From Megachile rotundata (taxonomy: Eukaryota > Arthropoda > Insecta > Hymenoptera > Megachilidae), in NCBI RefSeq assembly GCF_050947335.1, contig NW_027474086.1, forward strand, positions 26,795 to 90,794: a DNA stretch of 64,000 nt, given 5' to 3'. This document shows positions 29,200 to 45,000 of the stretch, in pieces. A model generated the notes under the pieces. The model made no database searches. It was not told the origin of the DNA and saw nothing but the letters and a program-made list of their open reading frames with translations. Both the position numbers and the translations under genes were made by a program. Position 1 is the stretch's first letter. Each line of letters opens with the position of its first letter.

Positions 29200-32100
29200 T
29201 AGGAGGACAATAACTATACTCATTACTCTTATTATTATCAATCTAACTCATATTATTAGCCATATTATGCTTATATGGTCGACAGAACGACAATTACTAT
29301 TCTTCTTACACTCACTGTTATCAATCTAACTCATATTATTAACCATATTATGCAAATATGATCCATAGAACGACAATTACTATACTCACTATTCTTATTA
29401 TTATCAATCTACCTCATATTATTAGCCATATTATGCTTATATGATCGACAGAACGACAATTACTATACTTATTACTCTTATTATTATCAATCTAACTCAT
29501 ATTATTAGCCATATTATGCTTATATGATCGGTAGAACGATAATTACTATACCTATTACTCTTATTATTATCAATCTAACTCATATTATTAACCATATTAT
29601 GCAGATATGATCGATAGAACGACAATTACTATACTCATTACTCTTATTATTATCAATCTAACTCATATTATTAGTCATATTATGCTTATATGACCGAGAG
29701 ATCCACAATTACTATACTCATTACTCTTATTATTATCAATCTAGCTCATATTATTAGCCATATTATGCTTATATGATCGATAGAACGACAATTACTATAC
29801 TTATTACTCCTATTATTATCAATCTAACTCATATTATTAGCCATATTATGCTTATATGATCGATAGGACGACAATTACTATACTCACTACTCTTATTATT
29901 ATCAATCTAACTCATATTATTAGCCATATTATGCTTAAATGATCGATAGAACGACAATTACTATACTCATTACTCTTATTATTATCAATCTAACTCATAT
30001 TATTAGCCATATTATGCTTATATGATCGACAGAACGACAATTACTATTCTCATTACACTCACTGTTATCAATCTAACTCATATTATTAGCCATATTATGC
30101 TCATAGGATCGACAGAACGACAATTACTATACTTATTACTCTTACTAGTATCAATCTAACTCATATTATTAGTCATATTATGCTTATATGATCAGCAGAA
30201 CGACAATTACTATACTAATTACACTCACTATTGTCAATCTAACTCATATAATTAGCCATATTATGCTTATATGATCGATAGGACGACAATTACTATACTC
30301 ACTACTCTTATTATTATCAACCTAACTCATATTATTAGCCATATTATGCTTATATGATCGATAGAACGACAATTACTATACTCATTACTCTTATTATTAT
30401 CAATCTAACTCATACTATTAGCCATATTATGCTTATATGATCGACAGAACGACAATTACTATTCTTATTACACTCACTGTTATCAATCTAACTCATATTA
30501 TTAGCCATATTATGCTCATAGGATCGACAGAACGACAATTACTATACTTATTACTCTTACTAGTATCAATCTAACTCATATTATTAGTCATATTATGCTT
30601 ATATGATCAGCAGAACGACAATTACTATACTAATTACACTCACTATTATCAATCTAACTCATATAATTAGCCATATTATGCTTATATGATCGATAGGAGG
30701 ACAATAACTATACTCATTACTCTTATTATTATCAATCTAACTCATATTATTAGCCATATTATGCTTATATGGTCGACAGAACGACAATTACTATTCTTCT
30801 TACACTCACTGTTATCAATCTAACTCATATTATTAACCATATTATGCAAATATGATCCATAGAACGACAATTACTATACTCACTATTCTTATTATTATCA
30901 ATCTACCTCATATTATTAGCCATATTATGCTTATATGATCGATAGAACGACAATTACTATACTCACTACTCTTATTATTATCAATCTAACTCATATTATT
31001 AGCCATATTATGCTTATATGATCGATAGGAGGACAATAACTATACTCATTACTCTTATTATTATCAATCTAACTCATATTATTAGCCATATTATGCTTAT
31101 ATGGTCGACAGAACGACAATTACTATTCTTCTTACACTCACTGTTATCAATCTAACTCATATTATTAACCATATTATGCAAATATGATCCATAGAACGAC
31201 AATTACTATACTCACTATTCTTATTATTATCAATCTACCTCATATTATTAGCCATATTATGCTTATATGATCGATAGAACGACAATTACTATACTCACTA
31301 CTCTTATTATTATCAATCTAACTCATATTATTAGCCATATTATGCTCATAGGATCGACAGAACGACAATTACTATACTTATTACTCTTACTAGTATCAAT
31401 CTAACTCATATTATTAGTCATATTATGCTTATATGATCAGCAGAACGACAATTACTATACTAATTACACTCACTATTATCAATCTAACTCATACAATTAG
31501 CCATATTATGCTTATATGATCGATAGGAGGACAATAACTATACTCATTACTCTTATTATTATCAATCTAACTCATATTATTAGCCATATTATGCTTATAT
31601 GGTCGACAGAACGACAATTACTATTCTTCTTACACTCACTGTTATCAATCTAACTCATATTATTAACCATATTATGCAAATATGATCCATAGAACGACAA
31701 TTACTATACTCACTATTCTTATTATTATCAATCTACCTCATATTATTAGCCATATTATGCTTATATGATCGACAGAACGACAATTACTATACTTATTACT
31801 CTTATTATTATCAATCTAACTCATATTATTAGCCATATTATGCTTATATGATCGGTAGAACGATAATTACTATACCTATTACTCTTATTATTATCAATCT
31901 AACTCATATTATTAACCATATTATGCAGATATGATCGATAGAACGACAATTACTATACTCATTACTCTTATTATTATCAATCTAACTCATATTATTAGTC
32001 ATATTATGCTTATATGACCGAGAGATCCACAATTACTATACTCATTACTCTTATTATTATCAATCTAGCTCATATTATTAGCCATATTATGCTTATATGA

Positions 32101-32965
32101 TCGATAGAACGACAATTACTATACTTATTACTCCTATTATTATCAATCTAACTCATATTATTAGCCATATTATGCTTATATGATCGATAGGACGACAATT
32201 ACTATACTCACTACTCTTATTATTATCAATCTAACTCATATTATTAGCCATATTATGCTTAAATGATCGATAGAACGACAATTACTATACTCATTACTCT
32301 TATTATTATCAATCTAACTCATATTATTAGCCATATTATGCTTATATGATCGACAGAACGACAATTACTATTCTCATTACACTCACTGTTATCAATCTAA
32401 CTCATATTATTAGCCATATTATGCTCATAGGATCGACAGAACGACAATTACTATACTTATTACTCTTACTAGTATCAATCTAACTCATATTATTAGTCAT
32501 ATTATGCTTATATGATCAGCAGAACGACAATTACTATACTAATTACACTCACTATTGTCAATCTAACTCATATAATTAGCCATATTATGCTTATATGATC
32601 GATAGGACGACAATTACTATACTCACTACTCTTATTATTATCAACCTAACTCATATTATTAGCCATATTATGCTTATATGATCGATAGAACGACAATTAC
32701 TATACTCATTACTCTTATTATTATCAATCTAACTCATACTATTAGCCATATTATGCTTATATGATCGACAGAACGACAATTACTATTCTTATTACACTCA
32801 CTGTTATCAATCTAACTCATATTATTAGCCATATTATGCTCATAGGATCGACAGAACGACAATTACTATACTTATTACTCTTACTAGTATCAATCTAACT
32901 CATATTATTAGTCATATTATGCTTATATGATCAGCAGAACGACAATTACTATACTAATTACACTC
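29200..32965 (+). repeat. 28-monomer (2,324-bp) spaced duplication
   Basis: The rare CAATCTAGCTCAT change occurs at 29,741 and 32,065, exactly 28 x 83 bp apart. ACTAGT sites at 30,144 and 30,559 recur at 32,468 and 32,883, and the CTATTGTCAATC change recurs at the same distance. The matching stretch covers about 29.2-30.63 kb and 31.55-32.96 kb. Between them is a segment with two GGAGGACAATAAC monomer runs. Outer limits are approximate. Confidence 0.75.
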
Positions 32966-35210
32966 ACTATTATCAATTTAACTCATATTATTAGCCATAT
33001 TATGCTTATATGATCGATAGGACGACAATTACTATACCCACTACTCTTATTATTATCAATCTAACTCATATTATTAGCCATATTATGCTTATATGATCGA
33101 TAGAACGACAATTACTGTACTCATTACTCTTATTATTATCAATCTAACTCATTTTATTAGCCATATTATGCTTATATGATCGACAGAACGACAATTAATA
33201 TACTTATTACTCTTATTATTATCAATCTAACTCATATTATTAGCCATATTATGCTTATATGATCGATAGAACGACAATTACTATACTCATTACTCTTATT
33301 ATTATCAATCTAACTCATATTATTAGCCATATTATGCTTATATGATCGACAGAACGATAATTACTATACCTATTACGCTTATTATTATCAATCTAACTAA
33401 TATTATTAGCCATATTATGCTTATGTGATAGATAGAACGACAATTACTATACTTATTACTCTTATTATTATCAATCTAACTCATATTATTAGCCATATTA
33501 TGCTTATATGATCGATAGGAGGACAATCACTATACTTATTATTCTTATTTTTATCAACCTAACTCATATTATTAGCCATATTATGCTTAAATGATCGATA
33601 GAACGACAATTACTCTACTAATTAGTCTTATTATTATCAATCTAACTCATACTATTAGCCATATTATACTTATGTGATCCAAAGAACGATAATTACTATA
33701 CCTATTACGCTTATTATTATCAATCTAACTAATATTATTAGCCATATTATGCTTATGTGATAGATAGAACGACAATTACTATACTTATTACTCTCATTAT
33801 TATCAACCTAACTCATATTATTAGTCATATTATGCTTATATGATCAGCAGAACGACAATTACTATACTAATTACACTCACTATTATCAATCTAACTCATA
33901 TTATTAGCCATATTATGCTTATATGATCGATAGGACGACAATTACTATACTCACTACTCTTATTATTATCAATCTAACTCATATTATTAGCCATATTATG
34001 CTTATATGATCGATAGAACGACAATTACTATACTTATTACTCTCATTATTATCAATCTAACTCATATTATTAGCCATATTATGCTTATATGATCGATAGA
34101 ACGACAATTACTATACTCACTATTCTTATTATTATCAATCTACCTCATATTATTAGCCATATTATGCTTATATGATCGATAGAACGACAATTACTATACT
34201 CATTACTCTTATTATTATCAATCTAACTCATATTATTAGCCATATTGTGCCTATATGACCGAGAGATCCACAATTACTATACTCATTACTCTTATTATTA
34301 TCAATCTAACTCATATTATTAGCCATATTATGCTTATATGATCGATAGGACGACAATTACTATACTCACTACTCTTATTATTATCAATCTAACTCATATT
34401 ATTAGCCATATTATGCTCATAGGATCGACAGAACGACAATTACTATACTTATTACTCTTACTAGTATCAATCTAACTCATATTATTAGTCATATTATGCT
34501 TATATGATCAGCAGAACGACAATTACTATACTAATTACACTCACTATTATCAATTTAACTCATATTATTAGCCATATTATGCTTATATGATCGATAGGAC
34601 GACAATTACTATACCCACTACTCTTATTATTATCAATCTAACTCATATTATTAGCCATATTATGCTTATATGATCGATAGAACGACAATTACTGTACTCA
34701 TTACTCTTATTATTATCAATCTAACTCATTTTATTAGCCATATTATGCTTATATGATCGACAGAACGACAATTAATATACTTATTACTCTTATTATTATC
34801 AATCTAACTCATATTATTAGCCATATTATGCTTATATGATCGATAGAACGACAATTACTATACTCATTACTCTTATTATTATCAATCTAACTCATATTAT
34901 TAGCCATATTATGCTTATATGATCGACAGAACGACAATTACTATTCCTCTTACACTCACTGTTATCAATCTAACTCATATTATTAACCATATTATGCAAA
35001 TATGATCGATAGAACGACAATTACTATACTTATTACTCTTATTATTATCAATCTAACTCATATTATTAGCCATATTATGCTTATATGATCGATAGGAGGA
35101 CAATCACTATACTTATTATTCTTATTTTTATCAACCTAACTCATATTAATAGCCATATTATGCTTAAATGATCGATAGAACGACAATTACTATACTAATT
35201 AGTCTTATTT
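31901..35210 (+). repeat. 40-monomer segmental duplication, copy 1
   Basis: Markers in this copy recur 3,310 or 3,320 bp later in copy 2: CTAGCTCAT 32,065 to 35,375; ACTAGT 32,468 to 35,778 and 32,883 to 36,193; ACTGTACTC 33,115 to about 36,425 and 34,691 to 38,011; ACTAGT 34,460 to 37,780. The 10-bp difference comes from the deletion at the join (35.2 kb), which is later cancelled by the insertion at 36.49 kb. The copy includes the AACTAATATT and ACTCTACTAATTAG monomers at 33.4-33.7 kb. Confidence 0.85.
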
Positions 35211-35212
35211 AA
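35201..35212. other. Out-of-register duplication joint with 10-bp loss
   Basis: A CTAATTAGTCTTATT monomer runs straight into TAACTCATATTATTAACC; the expected ATTATCAATC between them is missing. Monomer starts on each side (35,190 and 35,263) are 73 bp apart instead of 83. The right-hand sequence is the same as that from 31,901, so this is the joint of the 40-monomer duplication. A short T-rich stretch is shared by both sides at the break. Confidence 0.88.
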
Positions 35213-38200
35213 CTCATATTATTAACCATATTATGCAGATATGATCGATAGAACGACAATTACTATACTCATTACTCTTATTATTATCAATCTAACTCAT
35301 ATTATTAGTCATATTATGCTTATATGACCGAGAGATCCACAATTACTATACTCATTACTCTTATTATTATCAATCTAGCTCATATTATTAGCCATATTAT
35401 GCTTATATGATCGATAGAACGACAATTACTATACTTATTACTCCTATTATTATCAATCTAACTCATATTATTAGCCATATTATGCTTATATGATCGATAG
35501 GACGACAATTACTATACTCACTACTCTTATTATTATCAATCTAACTCATATTATTAGCCATATTATGCTTAAATGATCGATAGAACGACAATTACTATAC
35601 TCATTACTCTTATTATTATCAATCTAACTCATATTATTAGCCATATTATGCTTATATGATCGACAGAACGACAATTACTATTCTCATTACACTCACTGTT
35701 ATCAATCTAACTCATATTATTAGCCATATTATGCTCATAGGATCGACAGAACGACAATTACTATACTTATTACTCTTACTAGTATCAATCTAACTCATAT
35801 TATTAGTCATATTATGCTTATATGATCAGCAGAACGACAATTACTATACTAATTACACTCACTATTGTCAATCTAACTCATATAATTAGCCATATTATGC
35901 TTATATGATCGATAGGACGACAATTACTATACTCACTACTCTTATTATTATCAACCTAACTCATATTATTAGCCATATTATGCTTATATGATCGATAGAA
36001 CGACAATTACTATACTCATTACTCTTATTATTATCAATCTAACTCATACTATTAGCCATATTATGCTTATATGATCGACAGAACGACAATTACTATTCTT
36101 ATTACACTCACTGTTATCAATCTAACTCATATTATTAGCCATATTATGCTCATAGGATCGACAGAACGACAATTACTATACTTATTACTCTTACTAGTAT
36201 CAATCTAACTCATATTATTAGTCATATTATGCTTATATGATCAGCAGAACGACAATTACTATACTAATTACACTCACTATTATCAATTTAACTCATATTA
36301 TTAGCCATATTATGCTTATATGATCGATAGGACGACAATTACTATACCCACTACTCTTATTATTATCAATCTAACTCATATTATTAGCCATATTATGCTT
36401 ATATGATCGATAGAACGACAATTACTGTACTCATTACTCTTATTATTATCAATCTAACTCATTTTATTAGCCATATTATGCTTATATGATCGACAAAAGA
36501 AAAAAACGACACAATTAATATACTTATTACTCTTATTATTATCAATCTAACTCATATTATTAGCCATATTATGCTTATATGATCGATAGAACGACAATTA
36601 CTATACTCATTACTCTTATTATTATCAATCTAACTCATATTATTAGCCATATTATGCTTATATGATCGACAGAACGATAATTACTATACCTATTACGCTT
36701 ATTATTATCAATCTAACTAATATTATTAGCCATATTATGCTTATGTGATAGATAGAACGACAATTACTATACTTATTACTCTTATTATTATCAATCTAAC
36801 TCATATTATTAGCCATATTATGCTTATATGATCGATAGGAGGACAATCACTATACTTATTATTCTTATTTTTATCAACCTAACTCATATTATTAGCCATA
36901 TTATGCTTAAATGATCGATAGAACGACAATTACTCTACTAATTAGTCTTATTATTATCAATCTAACTCATACTATTAGCCATATTATACTTATGTGATCC
37001 AAAGAACGATAATTACTATACCTATTACGCTTATTATTATCAATCTAACTAATATTATTAGCCATATTATGCTTATGTGATAGATAGAACGACAATTACT
37101 ATACTTATTACTCTCATTATTATCAACCTAACTCATATTATTAGTCATATTATGCTTATATGATCAGCAGAACGACAATTACTATACTAATTACACTCAC
37201 TATTATCAATCTAACTCATATTATTAGCCATATTATGCTTATATGATCGATAGGACGACAATTACTATACTCACTACTCTTATTATTATCAATCTAACTC
37301 ATATTATTAGCCATATTATGCTTATATGATCGATAGAACGACAATTACTATACTTATTACTCTCATTATTATCAATCTAACTCATATTATTAGCCATATT
37401 ATGCTTATATGATCGATAGAACGACAATTACTATACTCACTATTCTTATTATTATCAATCTACCTCATATTATTAGCCATATTATGCTTATATGATCGAT
37501 AGAACGACAATTACTATACTCATTACTCTTATTATTATCAATCTAACTCATATTATTAGCCATATTGTGCCTATATGACCGAGAGATCCACAATTACTAT
37601 ACTCATTACTCTTATTATTATCAATCTAACTCATATTATTAGCCATATTATGCTTATATGATCGATAGGACGACAATTACTATACTCACTACTCTTATTA
37701 TTATCAATCTAACTCATATTATTAGCCATATTATGCTCATAGGATCGACAGAACGACAATTACTATACTTATTACTCTTACTAGTATCAATCTAACTCAT
37801 ATTATTAGTCATATTATGCTTATATGATCAGCAGAACGACAATTACTATACTAATTACACTCACTATTATCAATTTAACTCATATTATTAGCCATATTAT
37901 GCTTATATGATCGATAGGACGACAATTACTATACCCACTACTCTTATTATTATCAATCTAACTCATATTATTAGCCATATTATGCTTATATGATCGATAG
38001 AACGACAATTACTGTACTCATTACTCTTATTATTATCAATCTAACTCATTTTATTAGCCATATTATGCTTATATGATCGACAGAACGACAATTAATATAC
38101 TTATTACTCTTATTATTATCAATCTAACTCATATTATTAGCCATATTATGCTTATATGATCGATAGAACGACAATTACTATACTCATTACTCTTATTATT

Positions 38201-38520
38201 ATCAATCTAACTCATATTATTAGCCATATTATGCTTATATGATCGACAGAACGACAATTACTATTCCTCTTACACTCACTGTTATCAATCTAACTCATAT
38301 TATTAACCATATTATGCAAATATGATCGATAGAACGACAATTACTATACTTATTACTCTTATTATTATCAATCTAACTCATATTATTAGCCATATTATGC
38401 TTATATGATCGATAGGAGGACAATCACTATACTTATTATTCTTATTTTTATCAACCTAACTCATATTATTAGCCATATTATGCTTAAATGATCGATAGAA
38501 CGACAATTACTATACTAATT
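35211..38520 (+). repeat. 40-monomer segmental duplication, copy 2
   Basis: Second copy of the 31.9-35.2 kb segment, in tandem. It keeps the monomer order and rare variants of copy 1, and adds the A-rich insertion at 36,494-36,512. At its right end the CTAATTAGTC monomer (38,511) continues normally into TTATCAATCTAACTC, without the 10-bp loss seen at the joint. Its last third is shared with the 53-monomer duplication that starts at 37,680. Confidence 0.83.
36494..36512. other. 10-bp A-rich insertion in one monomer
   Basis: Sister copies read GATCGACAGAACGACAATTAATATAC. Here the same place has extra A residues on both sides of GA, plus an extra AC before AATTAAT, a net gain of 10 bases. It is the only A-tract of this kind that I found in the array, and it is absent from the matching positions at about 33,180, 38,080 and 42,480. 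Confidence 0.88.
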
Positions 38521-41500
38521 AGTCTTATTATTATCAATCTAACTCATATTATTAGCCATATTATGCTTATATGATCGGTAGAACGATAATTACTATACCT
38601 ATTACTCTTATTATTATCAATCTAACTCATATTATTAGCCATATTATGCTTATATGATCGACAGAACGACAATTACTATACTTATTACTCTTATTATTAT
38701 CAATCTAACTCATATTATTAGCCATATTATGCTTATATGATCGGTAGAACGATAATTACTATACCTATTACTCTTATTATTATTAATCTAACTCATATTC
38801 TTAACCATATTATGCAGATATGATCGATAGAACGACAATTACTATACTCATTACTCTTATTATTATCAATCTAATTCATATTATTAGCCATATTATTCTT
38901 ATATGATCGACAGAACGACAATTACTATTCTTCTTACACTCACTGTTATCAATCTAACTCATATTATTAACCATATTATGCAAATATGATCGATAGAACG
39001 ACAATTACTATACTTATTACTCTTATTATTATCAATCTAACTCATATTATTAGCCATATTATGCTTATATGATCGATAGGACGACAATTACTATACTCAT
39101 TACTCTTATTATTATCAATCTAACTCATATTATTAGCCATATTATGCTCATAGGATCGACAGAACGACAATTACTATACTTATTACTCTTACTAGTATCT
39201 ATCTAACTCATATTATTAGTCATATTATGCTTATATGATCAGCAGAACGACAATTACTATACTAATTACACTCACTATTATCAATCTAACTCATATTATT
39301 AGCCATATTATGCTTATATGATCGATAGGACGACAATTACTATACTCACTACTCTTATTATTATCAATCTAACTCATATTATTAGCCATATTATGCTTAT
39401 ATGACCGAGAGATCCACAATTACTATACTCATTACTCTTATTATTATCAATCTAACTCATATTATTAGCCATATTATGCTTATATGATCGATAGAACGAC
39501 AATTACTATACTTATTACTCCTATTATTATCAATCTAACTCATATTATTAGCCATATTATGCTTATATGATCGACAGAACGACAATTACTATTCTCATTA
39601 CACTCACTGTTATTAATCTAACTCATATTATTAGCCATATTATGCTCATAGGATCGACAGAACGACAATTACTATACTTATTACTCTTACTAGTATCAAT
39701 CTAACTCATATTATTAGTCATATTATGCTTATATGATCAGCAGAACGACAATTACTATACTAATTACACTCACTATTATCAATCTAACTCATACAATTAG
39801 CCATATTATGCTTATATGATCGATAGGAGGACAATAACTATACTCATTACTCTTATTATTATCAATCTAACTCATATTATTAGCCATATTATGCTTATAT
39901 GGTCGACAGAACGACAATTACTATTCTTCTTACACTCACTGTTATCAATCTAACTCATATTATTAACCATATTATGCAAATATGATCCATAGAACGACAA
40001 TTACTATACTCACTATTCTTATTATTATCAATCTACCTCATATTATTAGCCATATTATGCTTATATGATCGACAGAACGACAATTACTATACTTATTACT
40101 CTTATTATTATCAATCTAACTCATATTATTAGCCATATTATGCTTATATGATCGGTAGAACGATAATTACTATACCTATTACTCTTATTATTATCAATCT
40201 AACTCATATTATTAACCATATTATGCAGATATGATCGATAGAACGACAATTACTATACTCATTACTCTTATTATTATCAATCTAACTCATATTATTAGTC
40301 ATATTATGCTTATATGACCGAGAGATCCACAATTACTATACTCATTACTCTTATTATTATCAATCTAGCTCATATTATTAGCCATATTATGCTTATATGA
40401 TCGATAGAACGACAATTACTATACTTATTACTCCTATTATTATCAATCTAACTCATATTATTAGCCATATTATGCTTAATATGATCGATAGGACGACAAT
40501 TACTATACTCACTACTCTTATTATTATCAATCTAACTCATATTATTAGCCATATTATGCTTAAATGATCGATAGAACGACAATTACTATACTCATTACTC
40601 TTATTATTATCAATCTAACTCATATTATTAGCCATATTATGCTTATATGATCGACAGAACGACAATTACTATTCTCATTACACTCACTGTTATCAATCTA
40701 ACTCATATTATTAGCCATATTATGCTCATAGGATCGACAGAACGACAATTACTATACTTATTACTCTTACTAGTATCAATCTAACTCATATTATTAGTCA
40801 TATTATGCTTATATGATCAGCAGAACGACAATTACTATACTAATTACACTCACTATTGTCAATCTAACTCATATAATTAGCCATATTATGCTTATATGAT
40901 CGATAGGACGACAATTACTATACTCACTACTCTTATTATTATCAACCTAACTCATATTATTAGCCATATTATGCTTATATGATCGATAGAACGACAATTA
41001 CTATACTCATTACTCTTATTATTATCAATCTAACTCATACTATTAGCCATATTATGCTTATATGATCGACAGAACGACAATTACTATTCTTATTACACTC
41101 ACTGTTATCAATCTAACTCATATTATTAGCCATATTATGCTCATAGGATCGACAGAACGACAATTACTATACTTATTACTCTTACTAGTATCAATCTAAC
41201 TCATATTATTAGTCATATTATGCTTATATGATCAGCAGAACGACAATTACTATACTAATTACACTCACTATTATCAATCTAACTCATATAATTAGCCATA
41301 TTATGCTTATATGATCGATAGGAGGACAATAACTATACTCATTACTCTTATTATTATCAATCTAACTCATATTATTAGCCATATTATGCTTATATGGTCG
41401 ACAGAACGACAATTACTATTCTTCTTACACTCACTGTTATCAATCTAACTCATATTATTAACCATATTATGCAAATATGATCCATAGAACGACAATTACT

Positions 41501-42079
41501 ATACTCACTATTCTTATTATTATCAATCTACCTCATATTATTAGCCATATTATGCTTATATGATCGATAGAACGACAATTACTATACTCACTACTCTTAT
41601 TATTATCAATCTAACTCATATTATTAGCCATATTATGCTTATATGATCGATAGGAGGACAATAACTATACTCATTACTCTTATTATTATCAATCTAACTC
41701 ATATTATTAGCCATATTATGCTTATATGGTCGACAGAACGACAATTACTATTCTTCTTACACTCACTGTTATCAATCTAACTCATATTATTAACCATATT
41801 ATGCAAATATGATCCATAGAACGACAATTACTATACTCACTATTCTTATTATTATCAATCTACCTCATATTATTAGCCATATTATGCTTATATGATCGAT
41901 AGAAGGACAATTACTATACTCACTACTCTTATTATTATCAATCTAACTCATATTATTAGTCATATTATGCTTATATGATCAGCAGAACGACAATTACTAT
42001 ACTAATTACACTCACTATTATCAATTTAACTCATATTATTAGCCATATTATGCTTATATGATCGATAGAACGACAATTA
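37680..42079 (+). repeat. 53-monomer segmental duplication, copy 1 (4,400 bp)
   Basis: Markers recur 4,400 bp later: ACTAGT 37,780 to 42,180 and 39,191 to 43,591; ACTGTACTC 38,011 to 42,411; the very rare TATCTATCTAAC change at about 39,197 to 43,597; CTAGCTCAT 40,365 to 44,765. 4,400 is 53 x 83 plus the 1-bp insertion at 40,478. The monomer at 41,914 looks chimeric, joining a CACTACTC left half to a GTCAT-GATCAGCAG right half. Confidence 0.85.
40471..40480. other. Single-base insertion (extra A) in GCTTAATATG
   Basis: All sister copies read GCTTATATG; here one extra A gives GCTTAATATG. It is the only 1-bp length change found outside 16.4-18.2 kb. It explains why the 53-monomer duplication spacing is 4,400 rather than 4,399 bp. 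Confidence 0.88.
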
Positions 42080-45000
42080 CTATACTCACTACTCTTATTA
42101 TTATCAATCTAACTCATATTATTAGCCATATTATGCTCATAGGATCGACAGAACGACAATTACTATACTTATTACTCTTACTAGTATCAATCTAACTCAT
42201 ATTATTAGTCATATTATGCTTATATGATCAGCAGAACGACAATTACTATACTAATTACACTCACTATTATCAATTTAACTCATATTATTAGCCATATTAT
42301 GCTTATATGATCGATAGGACGACAATTACTATACCCACTACTCTTATTATTATCAATCTAACTCATATTATTAGCCATATTATGCTTATATGATCGATAG
42401 AACGACAATTACTGTACTCATTACTCTTATTATTATCAATCTAACTCATTTTATTAGCCATATTATGCTTATATGATCGACAGAACGACAATTAATATAC
42501 TTATTACTCTTATTATTATCAATCTAACTCATATTATTAGCCATATTATGCTTATATGATCGATAGAACGACAATTACTATACTCATTACTCTTATTATT
42601 ATCAATCTAACTCATATTATTAGCCATACTATGCTTATATGATCGACAGAACGACAATTACTATTCCTCTTACACTCACTGTTATCAATCTAACTCATAT
42701 TATTAACCATATTATGCAAATATGATCGATAGAACGACAATTACTATACTTATTACTCTTATTATTATCAATCTAACTCATATTATTAGCCATATTATGC
42801 TTATATGATCGTTAGGAGGACAATCACTATACTTATTATTCTTATTTTTATCAACCTAACTCATATTATTAGCCATATTATGCTTAAATGATCGATAGAA
42901 CGACAATTACTATACTAATTAGTCTTATTATTATCAATCTAACTCATATTATTAGCCATATTATGCTTATATGATCGGTAGAACGATAATTACTATACCT
43001 ATTACTCTTATTATTATCAATCTAACTCATATTATTAGCCATATTATGCTTATATGATCGACAGAACGACAATTACTATACTTATTACTCTTATTATTAT
43101 CAATCTAACTCATATTATTAGCCATATTATGCTTATATGATCGGTAGAACGATAATTACTATACCTATTACTCTTATTATTATTAATCTAACTCATATTC
43201 TTAACCATATTATGCAGATATGATCGATAGAACGACAATTACTATACTCATTACTCTTATTATTATCAATCTAATTCATATTATTAGCCATATTATTCTT
43301 ATATGATCGACAGAACGACAATTACTATTCTTCTTACACTCACTGTTATCAATCTAACTCATATTATTAACCATATTATGCAAATATGATCGATAGAACG
43401 ACAATTACTATACTTATTACTCTTATTATTATCAATCTAACTCATATTATTAGCCATATTATGCTTATATGATCGATAGGACGACAATTACTATACTCAT
43501 TACTCTTATTATTATCAATCTAACTCATATTATTAGCCATATTATGCTCATAGGATCGACAGAACGACAATTACTATACTTATTACTCTTACTAGTATCT
43601 ATCTAACTCATATTATTAGTCATATTATGCTTATATGATCAGCAGAACGACAATTACTATACTAATTACACTCACTATTATCAATCTAACTCATATTATT
43701 AGCCATATTATGCTTATATGATCGATAGGACGACAATTACTATACTCACTACTCTTATTATTATCAATCTAACTCATATTATTAGCCATATTATGCTTAT
43801 ATGACCGAGAGATCCACAATTACTATACTCATTACTCTTATTATTATCAATCTAACTCATATTATTAGCCATATTATGCTTATATGATCGATAGAACGAC
43901 AATTACTATACTTATTACTCCTATTATTATCAATCTAACTCATATTATTAGCCATATTATGCTTATATGATCGACAGAACGACAATTACTATTCTCATTA
44001 CACTCACTGTTATTAATCTAACTCATATTATTAGCCATATTATGCTCATAGGATCGACAGAACGACAATTACTATACTTATTACTCTTACTAGTATCAAT
44101 CTAACTCATATTATTAGTCATATTATGCTTATATGATCAGCAGAACGACAATTACTATACTAATTACACTCACTATTATCAATCTAACTCATACAATTAG
44201 CCATATTATGCTTATATGATCGATAGGAGGACAATAACTATACTCATTACTCTTATTATTATCAATCTAACTCATATTATTAGCCATATTATGCTTATAT
44301 GGTCGACAGAACGACAATTACTATTCTTCTTACACTCACTGTTATCAATCTAACTCATATTATTAACCATATTATGCAAATATGATCCATAGAACGACAA
44401 TTACTATACTCACTATTCTTATTATTATCAATCTACCTCATATTATTAGCCATATTATGCTTATATGATCGACAGAACGACAATTACTATACTTATTACT
44501 CTTATTATTATCAATCTAACTCATATTATTAGCCATATTATGCTTATATGATCGGTAGAACGATAATTACTATACCTATTACTCTTATTATTATCAATCT
44601 AACTCATATTATTAACCATATTATGCAGATATGATCGATAGAACGACAATTACTATACTCATTACTCTTATTATTATCAATCTAACTCATATTATTAGTC
44701 ATATTATGCTTATATGACCGAGAGATCCACAATTACTATACTCATTACTCTTATTATTATCAATCTAGCTCATATTATTAGCCATATTATGCTTATATGA
44801 TCGATAGAACGACAATTACTATACTTATTACTCCTATTATTATCAATCTAACTCATATTATTAGCCATATTATGCTTATATGATCGATAGGACGACAATT
44901 ACTATACTCACTACTCTTATTATTATCAATCTAACTCATATTATTAGCCATATTATGCTTAAATGATCGATAGAACGACAATTACTATACTCATTACTCT

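Noticed and set aside
36490..36515. Poly(A) tail of a retroelement at the A-rich insertion
   Set aside because: The A runs are short and broken by GA, the net gain is 10 bp, and there is no element body or target-site duplication.
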